From Torymus aiolomorphi (Eukaryota; Arthropoda; Insecta; Hymenoptera; Torymidae), in assembly GCA_036365515.1 (NCBI GenBank), contig CM070877.1, positions 7,449,001 to 7,513,000 of the forward strand: 64,000 bases of DNA, written 5' to 3'. The notes below the pieces were generated by a model that was not told the origin of the DNA, did no database searches, and worked only from the letters and a program-made list of their open reading frames with translations. The translations under genes were made by a program, and so were the position numbers. This document shows positions 11,570 to 23,969 of this stretch, in pieces (the stretch's first letter is position 1; every line of letters begins with the position of its first letter).

Positions 11570-12190
11570 TGTATACTAAATCTTCAATAATTTTTACCCG
11601 CGTTCAAACCCGCAACCCCTTGCACGTAAAAAACTTCATCATCACACACCCTATCCACCTACCTTGCAACGATTATCTCCTCGTTCCTATATCACACGTT
11701 CTTTCCTCTTCCTATCTCTTCCTTCCTTCCTTCCTCGGCCCACGCGGACGGCAGCCAAACCGTGAAAGTCGACGGGGGGTGGCTTATCGTGGCCGTCGGT
11801 CTATATATATATATCTCGACTGAGAGAGCGAGCGAAGGCGTCGCGCCGGTCCGGTTAACGGTTCACTTGTGATCCTGGCGTCGCGGCGCGCGCCGTCTAA
11901 TATACCGTCGGTGCGGCTCCCGCGCGCGCGTCCGCGCAGGTGCCGCCCCTCTTTCTCCCGCCTAGAAAAAAAGAGAGGGAGTGTGTGACTGTCTGTAGAC
12001 GCGCGCATATGGCGAACGAGCAAGCGAGCTTTTTTTAACCCCTTGGAGATGTGCGCGTGCTTTTTGATTGAGAGGAAGGATATATATGCGCGAGACGCGT
12101 TCAATCAGCTGATTATAGATGTGTGTGGGGGTGTGCCGCGACTGCGGGGGTAATTGGGCTGGCTGTTTTCGAAATTTCGTTATTTACATT
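11570..12190. promoter_or_regulatory. Skew-switch CpG island
   Basis: The left flank is C-rich (hand count over 11641-11700: 23 C, 4 G), the core (about 11730-11960) is dense in CpG, and the right flank is G-rich (12121-12180: 26 G, 9 C). No protein frame with family character crosses it. A regulatory or start-site role is an inference. Confidence 0.5.
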
Positions 12191-12354
12191 CGTTAGGCTG
12201 TATATGGACGTCTGCAGGCCATGGTTAAATTTCGGAAAGGGTTATAGTTTCTGCAATATCTTTCCAACATAGAATACCATCAGTATAATCTATTCATAAA
12301 AATGCATCGATATTTAATCAAACTCATCTATAACAAAACCACCCGCGTCCGCTA

Positions 12355-13071
12355 CACGGAGAGAAATTTTGTAGTGAAAATTACAAATATTCGAGACAAA
12401 ATTACCAGTTTCTATGGTAATGGATGGACAGACTGACAATTTCAAACTTTTTACCAAAGTGCCTTGGTAAAATTTTTTTAGTTAATTTAAATTAAAAAAA
12501 TTAACTTTTTTTATCCATATTGATGGATATATAGCATTTTAATATAGAAATAGAAACAGAAACAAGAATGAAAAAACATTAAACTGAAAAAAATTTTTAC
12601 GGAAGCGGGATTCGATCCGACGATCTTTGGGTTGAGAGTCCGATGTTCTACCGACTGCGCCATGGAAGCTGTTACCAACAGTCATTTGAATCGCCGTTAT
12701 TACTTACTGAAAATATGTGTATTGTTTTCATTTTAACGTCGCGCACGCCTCTAGTATCAATCTTCTGAAACACAATAATGCGCAGTGCGCATGCGCGAGT
12801 ACACAAATACCAGGTTATTTGGTAAAATTTATCAGTTTTCTTAGTAAAAATTCTTAGGTTACCTTGTAAAAATGACTAGACCTCAATTTTTACTAGTGTG
12901 TCTGGTAATTTTTATTCAGATAATTTGGTATTTTTTTTAAGTGGTTATGGTAGTTTTTCCTGGGAAACTTATAAATTGTATTAGAAATCTGGGAATATCA
13001 CGGCTTTTGACAGTCTATCCATGCGCTGCCAAGGCACCTTGGTAATTTTTACTCTAAAATTTCTCTCCGTG
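12355..13071 (-). mobile_element. TIR element with tRNA-like core, copy 2 (inverted)
   Basis: A 717-bp element with the same ends and interior as 626-1345, in opposite orientation, again flanked by TA (12353-12354 and 13072-13073). The two copies differ by scattered substitutions only, so the family moved relatively recently. No transposase frame. Confidence 0.85.
12587..12669 (-). ncRNA. tRNA-like Pol III cassette in copy 2
   Basis: This is the minus-strand counterpart of 1028-1111. Box A-like and box B-like words are retained, and the strand ends in a seven-T run (A7 on the + strand at 12587-12593). The anticodon loop differs from copy 1 by one base. As in copy 1 the acceptor stem cannot pair. 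Confidence 0.6.
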
Positions 13072-13084
13072 TATATATAACTTT

Positions 13085-13935
13085 TTCACTTGGAATCGAA
13101 TTCAATGTCACACTTATCAAGCGAAATTAATTTCCCATTTGCTTATTGTGTAACTCTCTCCTTCCCTCAAAAAAATTAAAATTTACGCGCCACACATGAC
13201 CGAGCGCCGCCTCGATTCTCGGAATCCCGCGAACGCAGACGTATAAATTTGACCGGGGCCCTGTCATCGCGCGGGACTTTGAAAATCCTCCGACCCCTTA
13301 GGCGTACATTTGCACGTAAATCGACTCTCTCGGCGAGCGCGAAATATCGCCGAAAATTTGCCTAATTCGGCCTGCGCGACGTGATTGTCCTGTCGCTACG
13401 CGTCAAGCTCGTCGCACCCACACACATACGCAATCTTGCGCATATGTATAATGATTCTGCAAGAAGAACGGAAGTGTCGGGAGAAACGTTATAGTTTGCG
13501 TTTTAAAGGAATGCGACGAAAATGATATTACGGTGCGTGCGAGTGTCGCTGACCCCGAAAAGCGCCACGCGCGTGTGTATTGGAATATATACCGGTAGGT
13601 ATAGGATGTTTTTTCGGACTAGAAGAGTGAATCAGTATGTGCCGATGGTAATTGATGAGAGGCCGGGCTATTTTTAAAGCTGGAAGGAAAGATTTGTCAA
13701 TATATGCGTATCACGTCTGATTTTGGATGTGAGTTATGAAGTAAACAAAGTTTCGGCGCTGTCGTGAGGATACAAGTGTGTGTAATATTAGTATGTGATT
13801 GGGAGTGTGTGGCTATTTTGAAATGTAGGAAAGTGTTATGGTTGTTATTTGACTGGTGAGATGGGAAGTGGGATAGGTATAGTATCGTAGCAAACTGGAA
13901 TATTGTGTCAAAATTATTGCTGTATTTAGGCAAAA
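13085..13935. promoter_or_regulatory. Skew-switch CpG island
   Basis: A C-rich left flank (13130-13180) leads to a CpG-dense core (13190-13480) and a long G/T-rich right flank (13741-13860: 39 G against 8 C by hand count). No coding frame is supported. Confidence 0.5.
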
Positions 13936-14548
13936 AAAGAATTGAAATTTCTGCTAGAAACTAAGGGGCGGCCCTATGAGAAAAATTCATCCTTTGTAAA
14001 AATATATGTGAATATATTTTGTATCTCAGAATAAAAAAAAAGAAAAAAAATTGTTAATAATTTCGACAGTGCACGTATTGATATGTAGATCGAATGCAAC
14101 ATTTTTAAATTAACGATATGTATTCCTATACATTTGTAGTGCCGCAATAATTATTATTAACACTTTGAGGGGCACATTTTTCTTCTGAATAAATTTTGAA
14201 AATCATAGAGGGTTTTCGGGATCGCTGATTATATGATTCTGACGTCAGAAATGCAAAATTTAAAATGACGAATACATGATATTTGTATATGTATATATAA
14301 TTACAACGAATGATAAATTATAAATAATGTATAATAAATAAACCTATGTGAAAGAAACTCAATTTTTGAAAGAATCAAAATTTTTTTTTCAAAAAACCAT
14401 CAGCGTTTGAAAAATATTAACACATATATAATTAAATATAAATAAAAAATGTACACACTTTTTCATGAAAATCTTACAACTTGGACCCTCAACAGTCTAA
14501 AATACTTCGGTAATACAGAAACAACTTAAGACAAAAAGGTGGCACATA
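13936..14548. other. AT-rich stretch without a gene
   Basis: Nothing recognisable apart from A/T low complexity. Confidence 0.5.
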
Positions 14549-16298
14549 ATATACTAGTGATATTGAGCACATTTAGTGTCTACACAAAGCCCCTACATAG
14601 GACTTTTATAATAGCACTCCTAAGTTCTACACAAATAATATTAAGAAAAAATGTACACATATGTAGTCTACACTGAGATAGTTTACACGATTAAGATCTA
14701 CATCATGTGTAGATCATATTGATGTAGATTTTAACTGTGCACAATTTATCTCGAAAAATAGTTTGTGTGCAAAATTCTCCGTCTAAACTTTATTTGTGTA
14801 GAATTTTATTATATTTTTAAAGACTTGTACACTATTGTCGTGTACAAAATACTTGTATACGATATCGCTGAAAGTCGTCGATTCACATACTTAATTATAG
14901 GTAGTTTTTAATCAATTACATAAAATTTGGTCTCAATTATTGAGGGCCTGGAAACGAAAAGGGATATACCGCCATTTTGCAAAAAAAGTATTCTCTAACG
15001 ATCCGAATTTGAAAATTGAGCAAATCTCGTTTTTTAAACTACAGGCATGTAAAGAATTGAAATGCGCATTTTTCCGTGAAGAAATCAAATTTTTATCATT
15101 ATTAGTTTTATTAAAAATTCCAATAAACTGTTTTTTTTCTCGCGAAAAAAAACAGTTTATTGGGATTTTATGTTTAACTCGCCAGAACTTCGTTCAGATC
15201 AACTATTTCTTTCAGAAATTTTTATACAATAAATTTTGGATTATTAGGAATATTATAAACCATAACGGAATAATAGAGATTGTTATTGAATCAAATAGCA
15301 AATTTTAAAACAATCTTTTTCGCTATTTTAAACCTGTATTTTCAAATGCAAAAGTTGTGTAATGAATTTTTGAATTTTGCGGTTTGATTCGAACTACTAT
15401 ATTCTTAAACGCCTAAGGAATTTTTTTGGAAAATTCCAGTACTCTATATGCATTATAGCTAAATAGAATTTTTCGTGACTGTTACGGTAAATGCGGTTGA
15501 AGGCCGCGCGCCACGGTACACGTGTTACGACGTGTTACACGATCACGAAAAATGATACAAATTTTTAACAACAATACATAGACTACTAAAATTTTCCAGA
15601 AAATTTCCTTAAGTGTTTAAGAATATAGTAATTCCAATCAAATCGCGAAAGGCGAAAATTCGTTACACAACTTTTTTATTTGAAAATGCAAGTTTAAAAT
15701 ATCGAGAAATATATTTTAAAATTCGCTATTTGGTTCAATAACAATCTCTATTATTCCGCTAAAGCTTATAGCACTCCTAATACTCCAAATTTATTATTGT
15801 ATAAATTATATAAATTTTATATACTGGTATTGTATAAAAATTTCTGAAAGAAATATCTGATCGTTTTTTGCGAAATCGCGTTATGTCCCTTTTCGTTTCC
15901 AGGCCCTGACATCAAATTTTATGTAATTTATTAAAAACTACCTATAATTAAGTATTATGTGAATTTAATCGACGACTTTCGGCGATATCGTATACAAGTA
16001 TTTTGTACACGACAATAGTATACAAGTCTTTAAAATATAATAAAATTCTACACAAATAAAGTTTACACGGAGAATTTTGCACACAAACTATTTATCGAGA
16101 TAAATTGTGCACGGTTAAAATCTACATCAATATGATCTACACAGGATGTAGATTTTAATCGTGTAGACTATCTCAGTGTAGACGATATATATGTGTACAT
16201 TTTTTCTTAATATTATTTGAGAAGAACTTAGTAGTGCTATAAAAGTCCTGTGTAGGGGCTTTGTGTAGACACTAAATGTGCTCAATATCACTAGTATC
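14549..16298. mobile_element. Complete 1.75-kb palindromic element
   Basis: Two arms of about 870 bp mirror each other around about 15425. The ends read ACTAGTGATATTGAGCAC on the left, with its inverse at about 16277-16295. Partial copies lie at 2525-3990 and 5590-6620. The 122-codon frame at 14940-15308 is a by-product. Transcription through it would give a long hairpin RNA. Confidence 0.8.
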
Positions 16299-16529
16299 GC
16301 ACATAAACGTGTCACTGCTCCTCAAAGGGGTTGACAATTCGTTTTCTGGTATACTTGGATACCTTACATATGCATGTATTTTTAAGAAGAATATCCAAAT
16401 TGGACAACTAATGATATAAAATATTTTCCAGTGGATGAATTGCTTTCTTAGACTTAAAAATTATTCTCTATAATATTTATGGTATGATGTGCTGCGGTAC
16501 ACAACAATAATCTACGAGCATTCTTTTAT
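16299..16529. other. Non-coding spacer
   Basis: Nothing recognisable. Confidence 0.4.
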
Positions 16530-17185
16530 AAATTATATATTTTCCAATTCAATAACTTTTAATTTTCCAATAGCCATCTTTTCCCATCCGAAAATCCCTT
16601 CGCCTCCAAAACGGCGCGTAGTATAGATCTCCCCTCTCGCAGCCCCTACCACTCGATATCTCCACAAGTATAGGTAATAAACTAATTCGGAGAACCGAAG
16701 ACACTGCGCGCTGGCAAACAGAACGGAAAAAGAAGAAGCCGCCGCCGCCGACGACGACGGGAGGGAGAAAAGTAGAAAAAAGTGAATGAAATGACGCGCG
16801 CCGGTTGAATAGCGCAGGGGGATGATCACACGCATGTGTGTGTGTATGTGCGTGATGTCGATGCGGAGAAAACATACGCGAGCTCTGTGATACTTTGTTT
16901 CTCGCTTTTGCGCCGCGAGATTATAGGTCGAGTGGACGATTCTTCGCGAGATACACGGAGACACACACATACATGCGTCCAATCAATTCGGATTAAGGAG
17001 ACGCCGATCGCGTAAGTGTGGCTATGGCTTTTTGAATGGTTGTTTGGGTGGAATGAATGGCGAGTTAAGTAGGATGGATTGGGAGCGGGGATGAGAGGCT
17101 TTTTTGTTATGGTTGTGGCGTGGACTTCAGGGCGAAGTGTATATAGGCGGGAGTTTGAACGTTGCAGAGGGAAAGAGTTGTAGAA
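16530..17185. promoter_or_regulatory. Skew-switch CpG island
   Basis: The left part (16550-16660) is C/A-rich, the core to about 16980 is CpG-rich with GCC/GAC triplet runs near 16738-16765, and the right part (17000-17140) is strongly G/T-rich. Several frames of 100-150 codons cross it on the minus strand, but they share no recognisable motif and overlap each other in different frames. Confidence 0.5.
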
Positions 17186-17378
17186 TATTTTCATCTGTTA
17201 TCTTTCTACAAAAGCTATCTGCTCGGAAAAGTAAACATTTTTTTATGCCTATCTAAAATGTTGCCGGTTACTCGTAAAACTTGCCAACAATGGAATGATT
17301 TCTACGATTTGAAATAAAATTTATCAAAATGAAGTAATGTTCACTATGTAATTATTAAAATTTTCTTCTTTTTTTAGG

Positions 17379-17573
17379 TGTTTGAAATTTCGAACGTTCA
17401 TAGTGAACGAAAGATTTTTGCCATTTTCAAATTTAGCCGAATTTGGCTACTTAATACATTTAAAATCGGATAATAATCCGTCACCAGTAAACCACACTCC
17501 GGGGAATTATAACCAGAATTAGAAACTTTAAGTTAATATTTCGTTCATTATGAACGTTCGAAATTTCAAACAC
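17379..17573. mobile_element. 195-bp foldback MITE
   Basis: The ends GTGTTTGAAATTTCGAACG and the inverse at 17545-17573 are nearly perfect over about 36 bp including CATAGTGAACGAAAG. The interior of about 120 bp is unpaired. Confidence 0.8.
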
Positions 17574-17579
17574 GTCTTT

Positions 17580-18480
17580 TTTTTCACATTACTAATTTTC
17601 ATTCAAATTATCAAACTCCCTACGAACTCTAAACAAAAAAGTTACCATTCCCTCGTACACAAAAACGAAAGATCGCTCAAAACTTCGTTCAGTCAGCCTT
17701 TCGCGAAACCCACACAATCGTTTATGAATTCCTTCCAAACCGATCTCCGAAACACGCACCAAAGCCCCCCACTTGTTCAATCATTTTTCCTCGAACCATC
17801 CTCCTTCTCCTCCACCTCCTCGAACCTTTCGGCACGTGCGCGTCCCGAACTTCTCCACGTGGCGCTCACCTGCGAAATTACACGCGCGCGTCGCGTTTTA
17901 TTTTCGGCGCGTGACCGTGAGTCACCATCCACGGCGAAATTCTCGAGACCCCGAGACAGATGCGTGATGGATTATACACCTGACGGGGTCCTGCAGGCTG
18001 ATGAGTCACTTGTAAGCCGGAGATTTTTTTCGAGGAGGCGCGTGCTCTAATTAGAGCCGGAGGAGAGTTTTTGCGCGCAAGAAAATTTTGACGGCGATGA
18101 TCGTTATCCGAATTCTTGACTAGTGATCCAATCGCCGTTATAAACCGCGCGCTCGAAATAGATCTCGCGGTGCGTTTGACCGCGCGGCCGCGGAAACTAT
18201 ACGCCGGAATTCGATATTCTGCGCTCGATGGATATGTATCCACACGTATAGCAATGTATAAGTAATAGAGTTTCTAAAATATTTCGATGCGGGGCGGCGA
18301 TGGTGATGGCAAAATTATTGCGAGCTAGCAAAATCCGATGGATGACTTCAGGGGAAGGATTTATATTCGTCGTTGGGGAGTGATGGAGTAAGAATTCGAA
18401 TATCTGCTTAGTATGTTGTATGGCAGGTTGGTGTGTAAGGATAGCATGACCCATATATTATGTGAGTCATGAGAGTTTGT
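17580..18480. promoter_or_regulatory. Skew-switch CpG island
   Basis: The C/A-rich left flank (17610-17830) leads to a CpG-dense core (17825-18200) and a G/T-rich right flank (18280-18450). The 166-codon + frame at 17550-18050 begins inside the preceding MITE and has no family character, so it is not called as a gene. Confidence 0.5.
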
Positions 18481-19253
18481 AAATTTACACTTACCTACCT
18501 GTTGTATGTGTGTGTGTCTGTGTGTAAAATAGGAGATTCTACCATTTGATAGTCTCGCATGATTCGCGTGGTCTTTAGTATGTACAGGGGATATGAAAAA
18601 TGTCTAAAAGTAGAGTTTACTTTAGTTTTAATTTGATTTGCTTATTCGGATAATTTATAAAATCTTAATTTTTTCTATTGGGCCTTTGTGGAAAAGGCCG
18701 ATTTCAGTGTAAAATGGATTAATAATTCATTAAAATTAACTAATGGTTATGTAGGGGAAAGATACTTAGCGCCGGCGAGCACATCGCGATTTTTTTAACA
18801 TTGATATATTTCACGTCCGATATTTCAAGTGCAGAATAATCCACAAAGTTCCATGAGATTGTAGTTTTGTAATAACAATTACACTGTCTACAGTTATTTT
18901 TGTGGTCTCGTCTTTTTCTATATTAAGATTTTTTTTTAACAATTCCCACATCTTCTTTAAATATTGAAGAGTAAATTTACATGTCGCGGAAATGATAAAA
19001 CCTTTTGACGAGTGAGTACGATACAAAATGAAAATGTCTTTTTCGCTTAGTACCAGTCACTTCATCAACATATTTTTCTCTAATTTTATGGGAAAAAATT
19101 TTGTAATAAAAATTACTACAAAGGCGGGACAAATTCATATTTTCATGAAAGTTATTACAATTTGCTATTATCTTGTGATCCTAACTGTATAAATGGTAAT
19201 TTTTACTAAAAAATTTTTTTCTGCGATGGATTCAGGAAAATCATATATTTAAC
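18481..19253. other. AT-rich spacer, one possible decayed foldback
   Basis: 19087-19225 has mirrored words around GTAATAAAAATTACT and AGTAAAAATTACCA and may be a worn relative of the CACGGAGA element group. Otherwise nothing is seen. Confidence 0.35.
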
Positions 19254-19255
19254 TA

Positions 19256-19468
19256 CTCTCTAAAGTTGAATTAGTGAAAAAAACCACTAAACATAGAAAA
19301 TTGCTCCACCGTAGAATTAGTGAAAAAAACCACTAAACATAGTGAAAATTGCTCCACCGTAGAATTAGTGAATAATCACTAATTAGTGAATAATCACTAA
19401 TTCTACGGTGATGGAGCAATTTCCACTAACGTTTAGTGTTTTTTTTTCACTAATTCAACTTTAGAGAG
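19256..19468. mobile_element. Foldback MITE, CTCTCTAAAG family, copy 1
   Basis: The ends CTCTCTAAAGTTGAATTAGT and their inverse are flanked by TA on both sides. Internal words CACTAAACATAG and CTCCACCGTAGAATTAGTG are tandemly repeated. A second member lies at 33284-33536. Confidence 0.85.
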
Positions 19469-19489
19469 TACAACTACTATATATGCATA

Positions 19490-20180
19490 TCAAATAAATG
19501 CTCAACACCTCTTCCCAACACGACCCGCAAAGTAGCCATAAATTTTCCGTTCTCTCGTCATATCCAAACGACACACGCATATATCCATCATCCGTCTCCT
19601 AGAATCCACGTAACAGGTGGTTTCCGCCGCCCTCGCCTATACTCAACCGCCGACAGGCCATTCATTCACGCTTACAGCTTCCGAAAATCGATATCCCTCT
19701 CTCTCTCTCTCTCTCGATTGCCGGATTTTCCCGGCGTCGCGTCCTTCCTCCTTGCTATTATTAGACCACATCCCCGTCTCCCCTGTATCTAAATTGGGCT
19801 CATCATAGCTCGCCGCTGCTTAGCCCGCGGCGCGCGCGTGTGCGTCTGAAGAAAAAATACCCGCGTGATGGCTAATGAGAGGACGCGTGGCCGAGTATAT
19901 ATACATAATGCGGAGCGTTTCTTTCGATGGGAGCGAGGCGAATGGAGAAGGATGATTGCAGGGAGTGGTGGAGGAGGGAAAAAAGGCTGCTGCTGGCGCG
20001 TGCGGATGACGTCAGGATATGCGACGCGCGTGCGAGATGCGGAGAAGGTGTGGGACATATATGTTGGATTTGGTATATGCATTGTGGGATTCCTTGCGAT
20101 GGTATAATCGAGAGGTAAGATGAAAGAAGAGATTTCGATATAATTGGGATTTGATGAAAAGATACAACGCGTTTTTGTCA
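19490..20180. promoter_or_regulatory. Skew-switch CpG island with a (CT)n run
   Basis: The left flank is C/A-rich (19501-19640). A (CT)n run at about 19698-19714 offers GAGA-factor-type sites, the core 19800-20050 is CpG-rich, and the right flank is G/T-rich. The minus-strand frame of 130 codons reflects the base skew, not a recognisable protein. Confidence 0.5.
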
Positions 20181-20321
20181 AGGGTATATAATACCGTAGA
20201 ATTCAAATTAAAATATCTTGCGAAGTCTTACAACTTAAGCTAAAGATATCCATAAAACAGTTATTCTATTATCAATACTAAAAATGGGAAAAAAATGTAA
20301 ATTCTTATTCCTATTCCTTCA

Positions 20322-20899
20322 CCCTGGTAGAATTTGTCTCTATCGGAAATGGCCAGGAAAATAATAAATAGCTAGTAAAAATAGGTAATTTCTGGCTATT
20401 GATGAAATGATTTTTCCGGTCATATTTTCTATTTAATGGAGATAACACAACCTTAAAATGTTTTTACTAAATTTTCTCTGTAATTTGATCATGTATTTAA
20501 AAACAAATATTAAAAAAAGATAGCTAACGAAAATGTGCACACGAATTATTGGTATTTAATTCATTTATAGTACTGTTTCAAGGGATACAAACGAAAACAA
20601 TGATTTTTCCATTTGATTCTGTCTCTCTCACTCCCTGCCATTATAGGAAGCCTCTTATTAGCCATTTCCTGACTAAAAAGCTGACCAACTTTAATAACTT
20701 TTAAATACTCATAAATAAGCTAATGTAAATTTGTGAAAAAACTTATTCAATTATTCTGTCTATTAAATGGCGAAAAATATGATCGGAAAAATCGTTTCAT
20801 CGATGGATAGAAATAGCCAAGAAAAGTGTCTAGTTTTTAACGGTTATTGGGGAAACTAGCTATTTATTAGGTAAATAATGGAATCGATTTCCATCAGGG
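20322..20899. mobile_element. 578-bp TIR element, CCCTG ends
   Basis: The left end CCCTGGTAGAATTTG pairs with the inverse of ATTTCCATCAGGG at the right. Mirrored inner blocks (about 20390-20460 against 20750-20830) include GAAATGATTTTTCCG. No transposase frame. Confidence 0.7.
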
Positions 20900-21579
20900 C
20901 AATTTAAAATTTTTACATAATTTAAATTAATTAAATTCATAACATTCGTTCATTCAACTCTGTTTGGCCGTGAGCACGAGGATAATTGTCATCTATCCGC
21001 CCCCCCACAGGTGTTTTTTTCCAAGTTCGATTTGATCGAAAGAGGAGCATCCACACCACGATAAGCGTACATTGGTGAAGATTTTGGCCATATGACAGAT
21101 ATTTCAAAATAATTGAATGTATTTTTCTTAATATAACGAGATAACATGAGAATTTTTTATGATTGAATTTATTCAATAACAATCTCAATAAAATACTAAG
21201 CGCAGTAAAAGAGTTGCATATTAATTCAGAACATACTGGTCAAGTCTAATGCGAAACGGCAGTTGAAAATTAACGTATTTTAGTGAGAAATAATTTTTTT
21301 TGTTATTCTATAAACCATTTCTTATACATTCACGAGTAAAAGTAGCGGACTGCGCAGATTTTGTGTATTTCTGAGCGATAGACATTATGTGAAATCCGTC
21401 AGTGTTGTACTTACGTTATTTCAATGACACTTTCAATGCGTTTCGTATACAATATATCTATAATATAAGTGCGATGGAAAGATATTGTCAACAACATATT
21501 GCGAAATAATTTATTTTTAATCATTTTAAAACTTTACTTCCTAGATTGAATTGTAGATTTTATCACCCTCTATTTTTGT
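20900..21579. other. AT-rich stretch without a gene
   Basis: Nothing recognisable. Confidence 0.45.
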
Positions 21580-22281
21580 AATTTGGTATAGTCTTTTTCT
21601 CGATCAGGCGGGGGTTACTTGGAAATAAAACAACTTTATTTCTGGCTAAATTAGCGACGTTTCGTTGGTACGTTTAATAAAACATACTTTCCTATGTTGA
21701 GAAAATTTAAATGCTAGCTGAGATTTGTTATTGTTTTGGTTCCGTTTGTATACTCGGCTAAGCTGGGTGTATAAACGCCGGTGACTATGTGTATTTTGTC
21801 GCATTTCCGAAAGCCAAAATTAACGAAATAATTCGATCACTGACTTGTTAATATGCGTTAACATTATAACTTGTAAAGGTATTGTTGTAGCGTTGATCTA
21901 TATTATTGTTGTATTGCATAATTCAGTGGAAATTAACATTCATTTTTTCCACACTCAGAAAAACGATCTTCATGTCTTGAAATAAAATTCCTCCCCAGAA
22001 AATCTTCGTGCGACAAAAAAGGATTCCTCCTGCGCGAAAAAATTTCCTCCTGCGTGAAAAATCATCATCCCGCTACAGGAAGCTTGACTTCCTGTTGTAA
22101 GATATTTCCTCTTCCGACAGGCAGATTCTCGTTGATACAGGAATATCGTTTTCTGAGTGCAATAAAACTAGCCTGAAGAGGTTGGCTGATTCGCCAACAA
22201 AACGTCGCTAATTTAGCCAGAAATAAAGTTGTTCTATTTCCAAGTAACCCCCGCCTGATCGAAAAGAAGACTACCAAATTA
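21580..22281. mobile_element. TIR element with about 90-bp arms
   Basis: The left arm (21580-21672) and right arm (22192-22281) are inverse copies carrying CGATCAGGCGGGGGTTACTT. A 17-bp word ACTTTACTTCCTAGATT occurs in direct orientation outside both ends (21531 and 22283). The interior is unpaired apart from a second, smaller TIR element at 21951-22160. Confidence 0.75.
21951..22160. mobile_element. Nested 210-bp TIR element
   Basis: The ends CACTCAGAAAAACGAT and the inverse ATCGTTTTCTGAGTG bound it. Inside, TTCCTCCTGCG recurs and a short hairpin AGGAAGCTTGACTTCCT lies near 22080. Confidence 0.65.
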
Positions 22282-22289
22282 CTTTACTT

Positions 22290-22960
22290 CCTAGATTACC
22301 ATCAACCTACATGCAACTCATCAACATTTTCAACCTTAAATTTTACATAATTTAATTACTCCAATCCAGTGGCCTAATTTTTTTATCCAACTGACTCATC
22401 GTTCAAACTTCCACTGCAATCCAATCCTCAAATCCTTCCAGAACATGCATCGTTTTATCTCAACGCAACACATCCACTCGAGTGTGCCACTATTACACCA
22501 AATTTCGACACTCACTTTCGTTTCAAGTGAAATTAATTTCTATACCACCCGCACCTTATCGCTTTTCCACGCGCGCGCGCGTGATAAACAAAATCTGTCT
22601 TATCAACGATCGAAATAGGCCCGAAGTTTCGTAAGTTTGCGGCTTGACACAGCGCGCGTAACGAGAGAGGCGCGCGCGATAAAAGTGAATCCCGGACGCA
22701 CGGGAAATCGGTTATCTAACGCGTGTTCCGCCGATGACAAGCCGATGTCTGATGGTGCTGCCCGTTTGGTTACGGTGATAAAGAAAAATATGGCGGCATG
22801 ATTGATGCCCGCCGCTCAAATCCGGGTCTATAGTTAAGATAGCAACGCGGAGGTTATGTACTAAGTATTGTACGATAAAAATAGACTGACATGCGGATGA
22901 GTGTTACGGCTGTTGACGCAACAACCAAATTTCTAGCCCGAATTGGCGACTGTATTTTCA
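22290..22960. promoter_or_regulatory. Skew-switch CpG island
   Basis: The C/A-rich left flank (22301-22520) leads to a CpG-rich core (22560-22760, with a GCGCGCGCG run) and a G/T-leaning right flank. No gene. Confidence 0.45.
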
Positions 22961-23025
22961 CTACTTTATGTTAAGCAAGTATTTAAGTGCGTATTGCGTG
23001 CAGTTGGAAATCTCGATCATGAGTA

Positions 23026-23321
23026 CACGGAAAGAAAGAAATCAGTAAAAATTACCAAACTTTCAGTAAAAATTACCAAACTGTCAAGTAACCCTGAGGC
23101 AGACTTGTAAATCCAAAATTTTTACCAAACTTTTTGGCAATTTTTACTAAACTTTTGGCAATTTTTACTAAACTTTTGGCAATTTTTACTAAACTTTTTC
23201 TAAATTTTACAAAACTTTTTGTAAAAATTGCTAAAAAGTTTGGTAAAAATTTTGGATTTACAAATCTGCCTCAGGGTTACTTGACAGTTTGGTAATTTTT
23301 ACTGATTTCTTTCTCTCCGTG
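23026..23321. mobile_element. 296-bp foldback MITE with CACGGA ends
   Basis: The termini CACGGAAAGAAAGAAATCAG and the inverse ending CTCTCCGTG are flanked by TA. The body is almost fully palindromic, with three tandem copies of TTTTTACTAAACTTTTGGCA near 23125-23190. The ends match the family at 626-1345, but there is no tRNA-like core. Confidence 0.85.
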
Positions 23322-23339
23322 TACATTTGATTGTGCATA

Positions 23340-23700
23340 AATTACTATAAAAAAATCCATACAGAATATAAGAAAAATCGTTAAATAAAAATTCAGAAAT
23401 TGGATAAGGTACAAAAAAAAACCCATAGATCACAGTTACCCAGAACATTAATGCAATTCTTGAATTTCGTATAGCATATTCGAGGTCCACTGACGCACCC
23501 GCGCACGCGGCGAGGCTATATATGCCTACACTATACCACCGCTCGTTTCCAATTCTCCGCGTGTTCGCGCTGCCACAGGTGTGCGCGGATCGTGCCAGGT
23601 ACACGCCCTCGCGCCGAGCTGTGGAAGAATGCGATGCCGGGGATCTGGAAGCTGTGGTGGTGAACAAATTTCCGTAAAAATGCGTAGGTATTGTACTATA
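23340..23700. promoter_or_regulatory. Small CpG island
   Basis: The core at 23480-23640 is CpG-rich. The left flank is A/C-rich and the short right flank is G/T-rich. The 122-codon minus-strand frame has no recognisable character. Confidence 0.4.
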
Positions 23701-23969
23701 CCTCTGTCTTATAGAAGTGTCGCGAAGGTTGAACTTGGAGTTTAAAGTGGAGATTCGTGAGTCCCAAAGATGATGTTTCTAGAAATGTTACAATTTAGTC
23801 AAAATTACTGCTTTTGCAAAAGTTACTATGGGTACTGTAAAAAGCCCAAAAATTACCATATGCTATAAGATATTTTTTTGGATTTTTACAACCTGTCGTA
23901 CCCTTACGAGCCAGTACAAAAATGTTTACTAACTTTTTTTTCCTAGTACAATGATAACTTTTGCATAAC

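Noticed and set aside
14940..15308. 122-codon frame with hydrophobic parts
   Set aside because: It lies wholly in one arm of a palindromic repeat and corresponding frames are broken in the other copies.
16533..17194. Three overlapping minus-strand frames of 108-149 codons
   Set aside because: Long frames are expected in a GC-rich, skewed island. The three overlap in different frames and none shows a recognisable motif.
17550..18050. 166-codon open frame on the + strand
   Set aside because: It starts inside a MITE and runs through a C-rich flank and CpG core. It has no domain character, and overlapping frames of similar length exist on the other strand.
19789..20206. Minus-strand frame of 130 codons with proline-rich parts
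   Set aside because: Its Pro/Thr/His-rich composition follows from the G/T-rich right flank of an island read in reverse.
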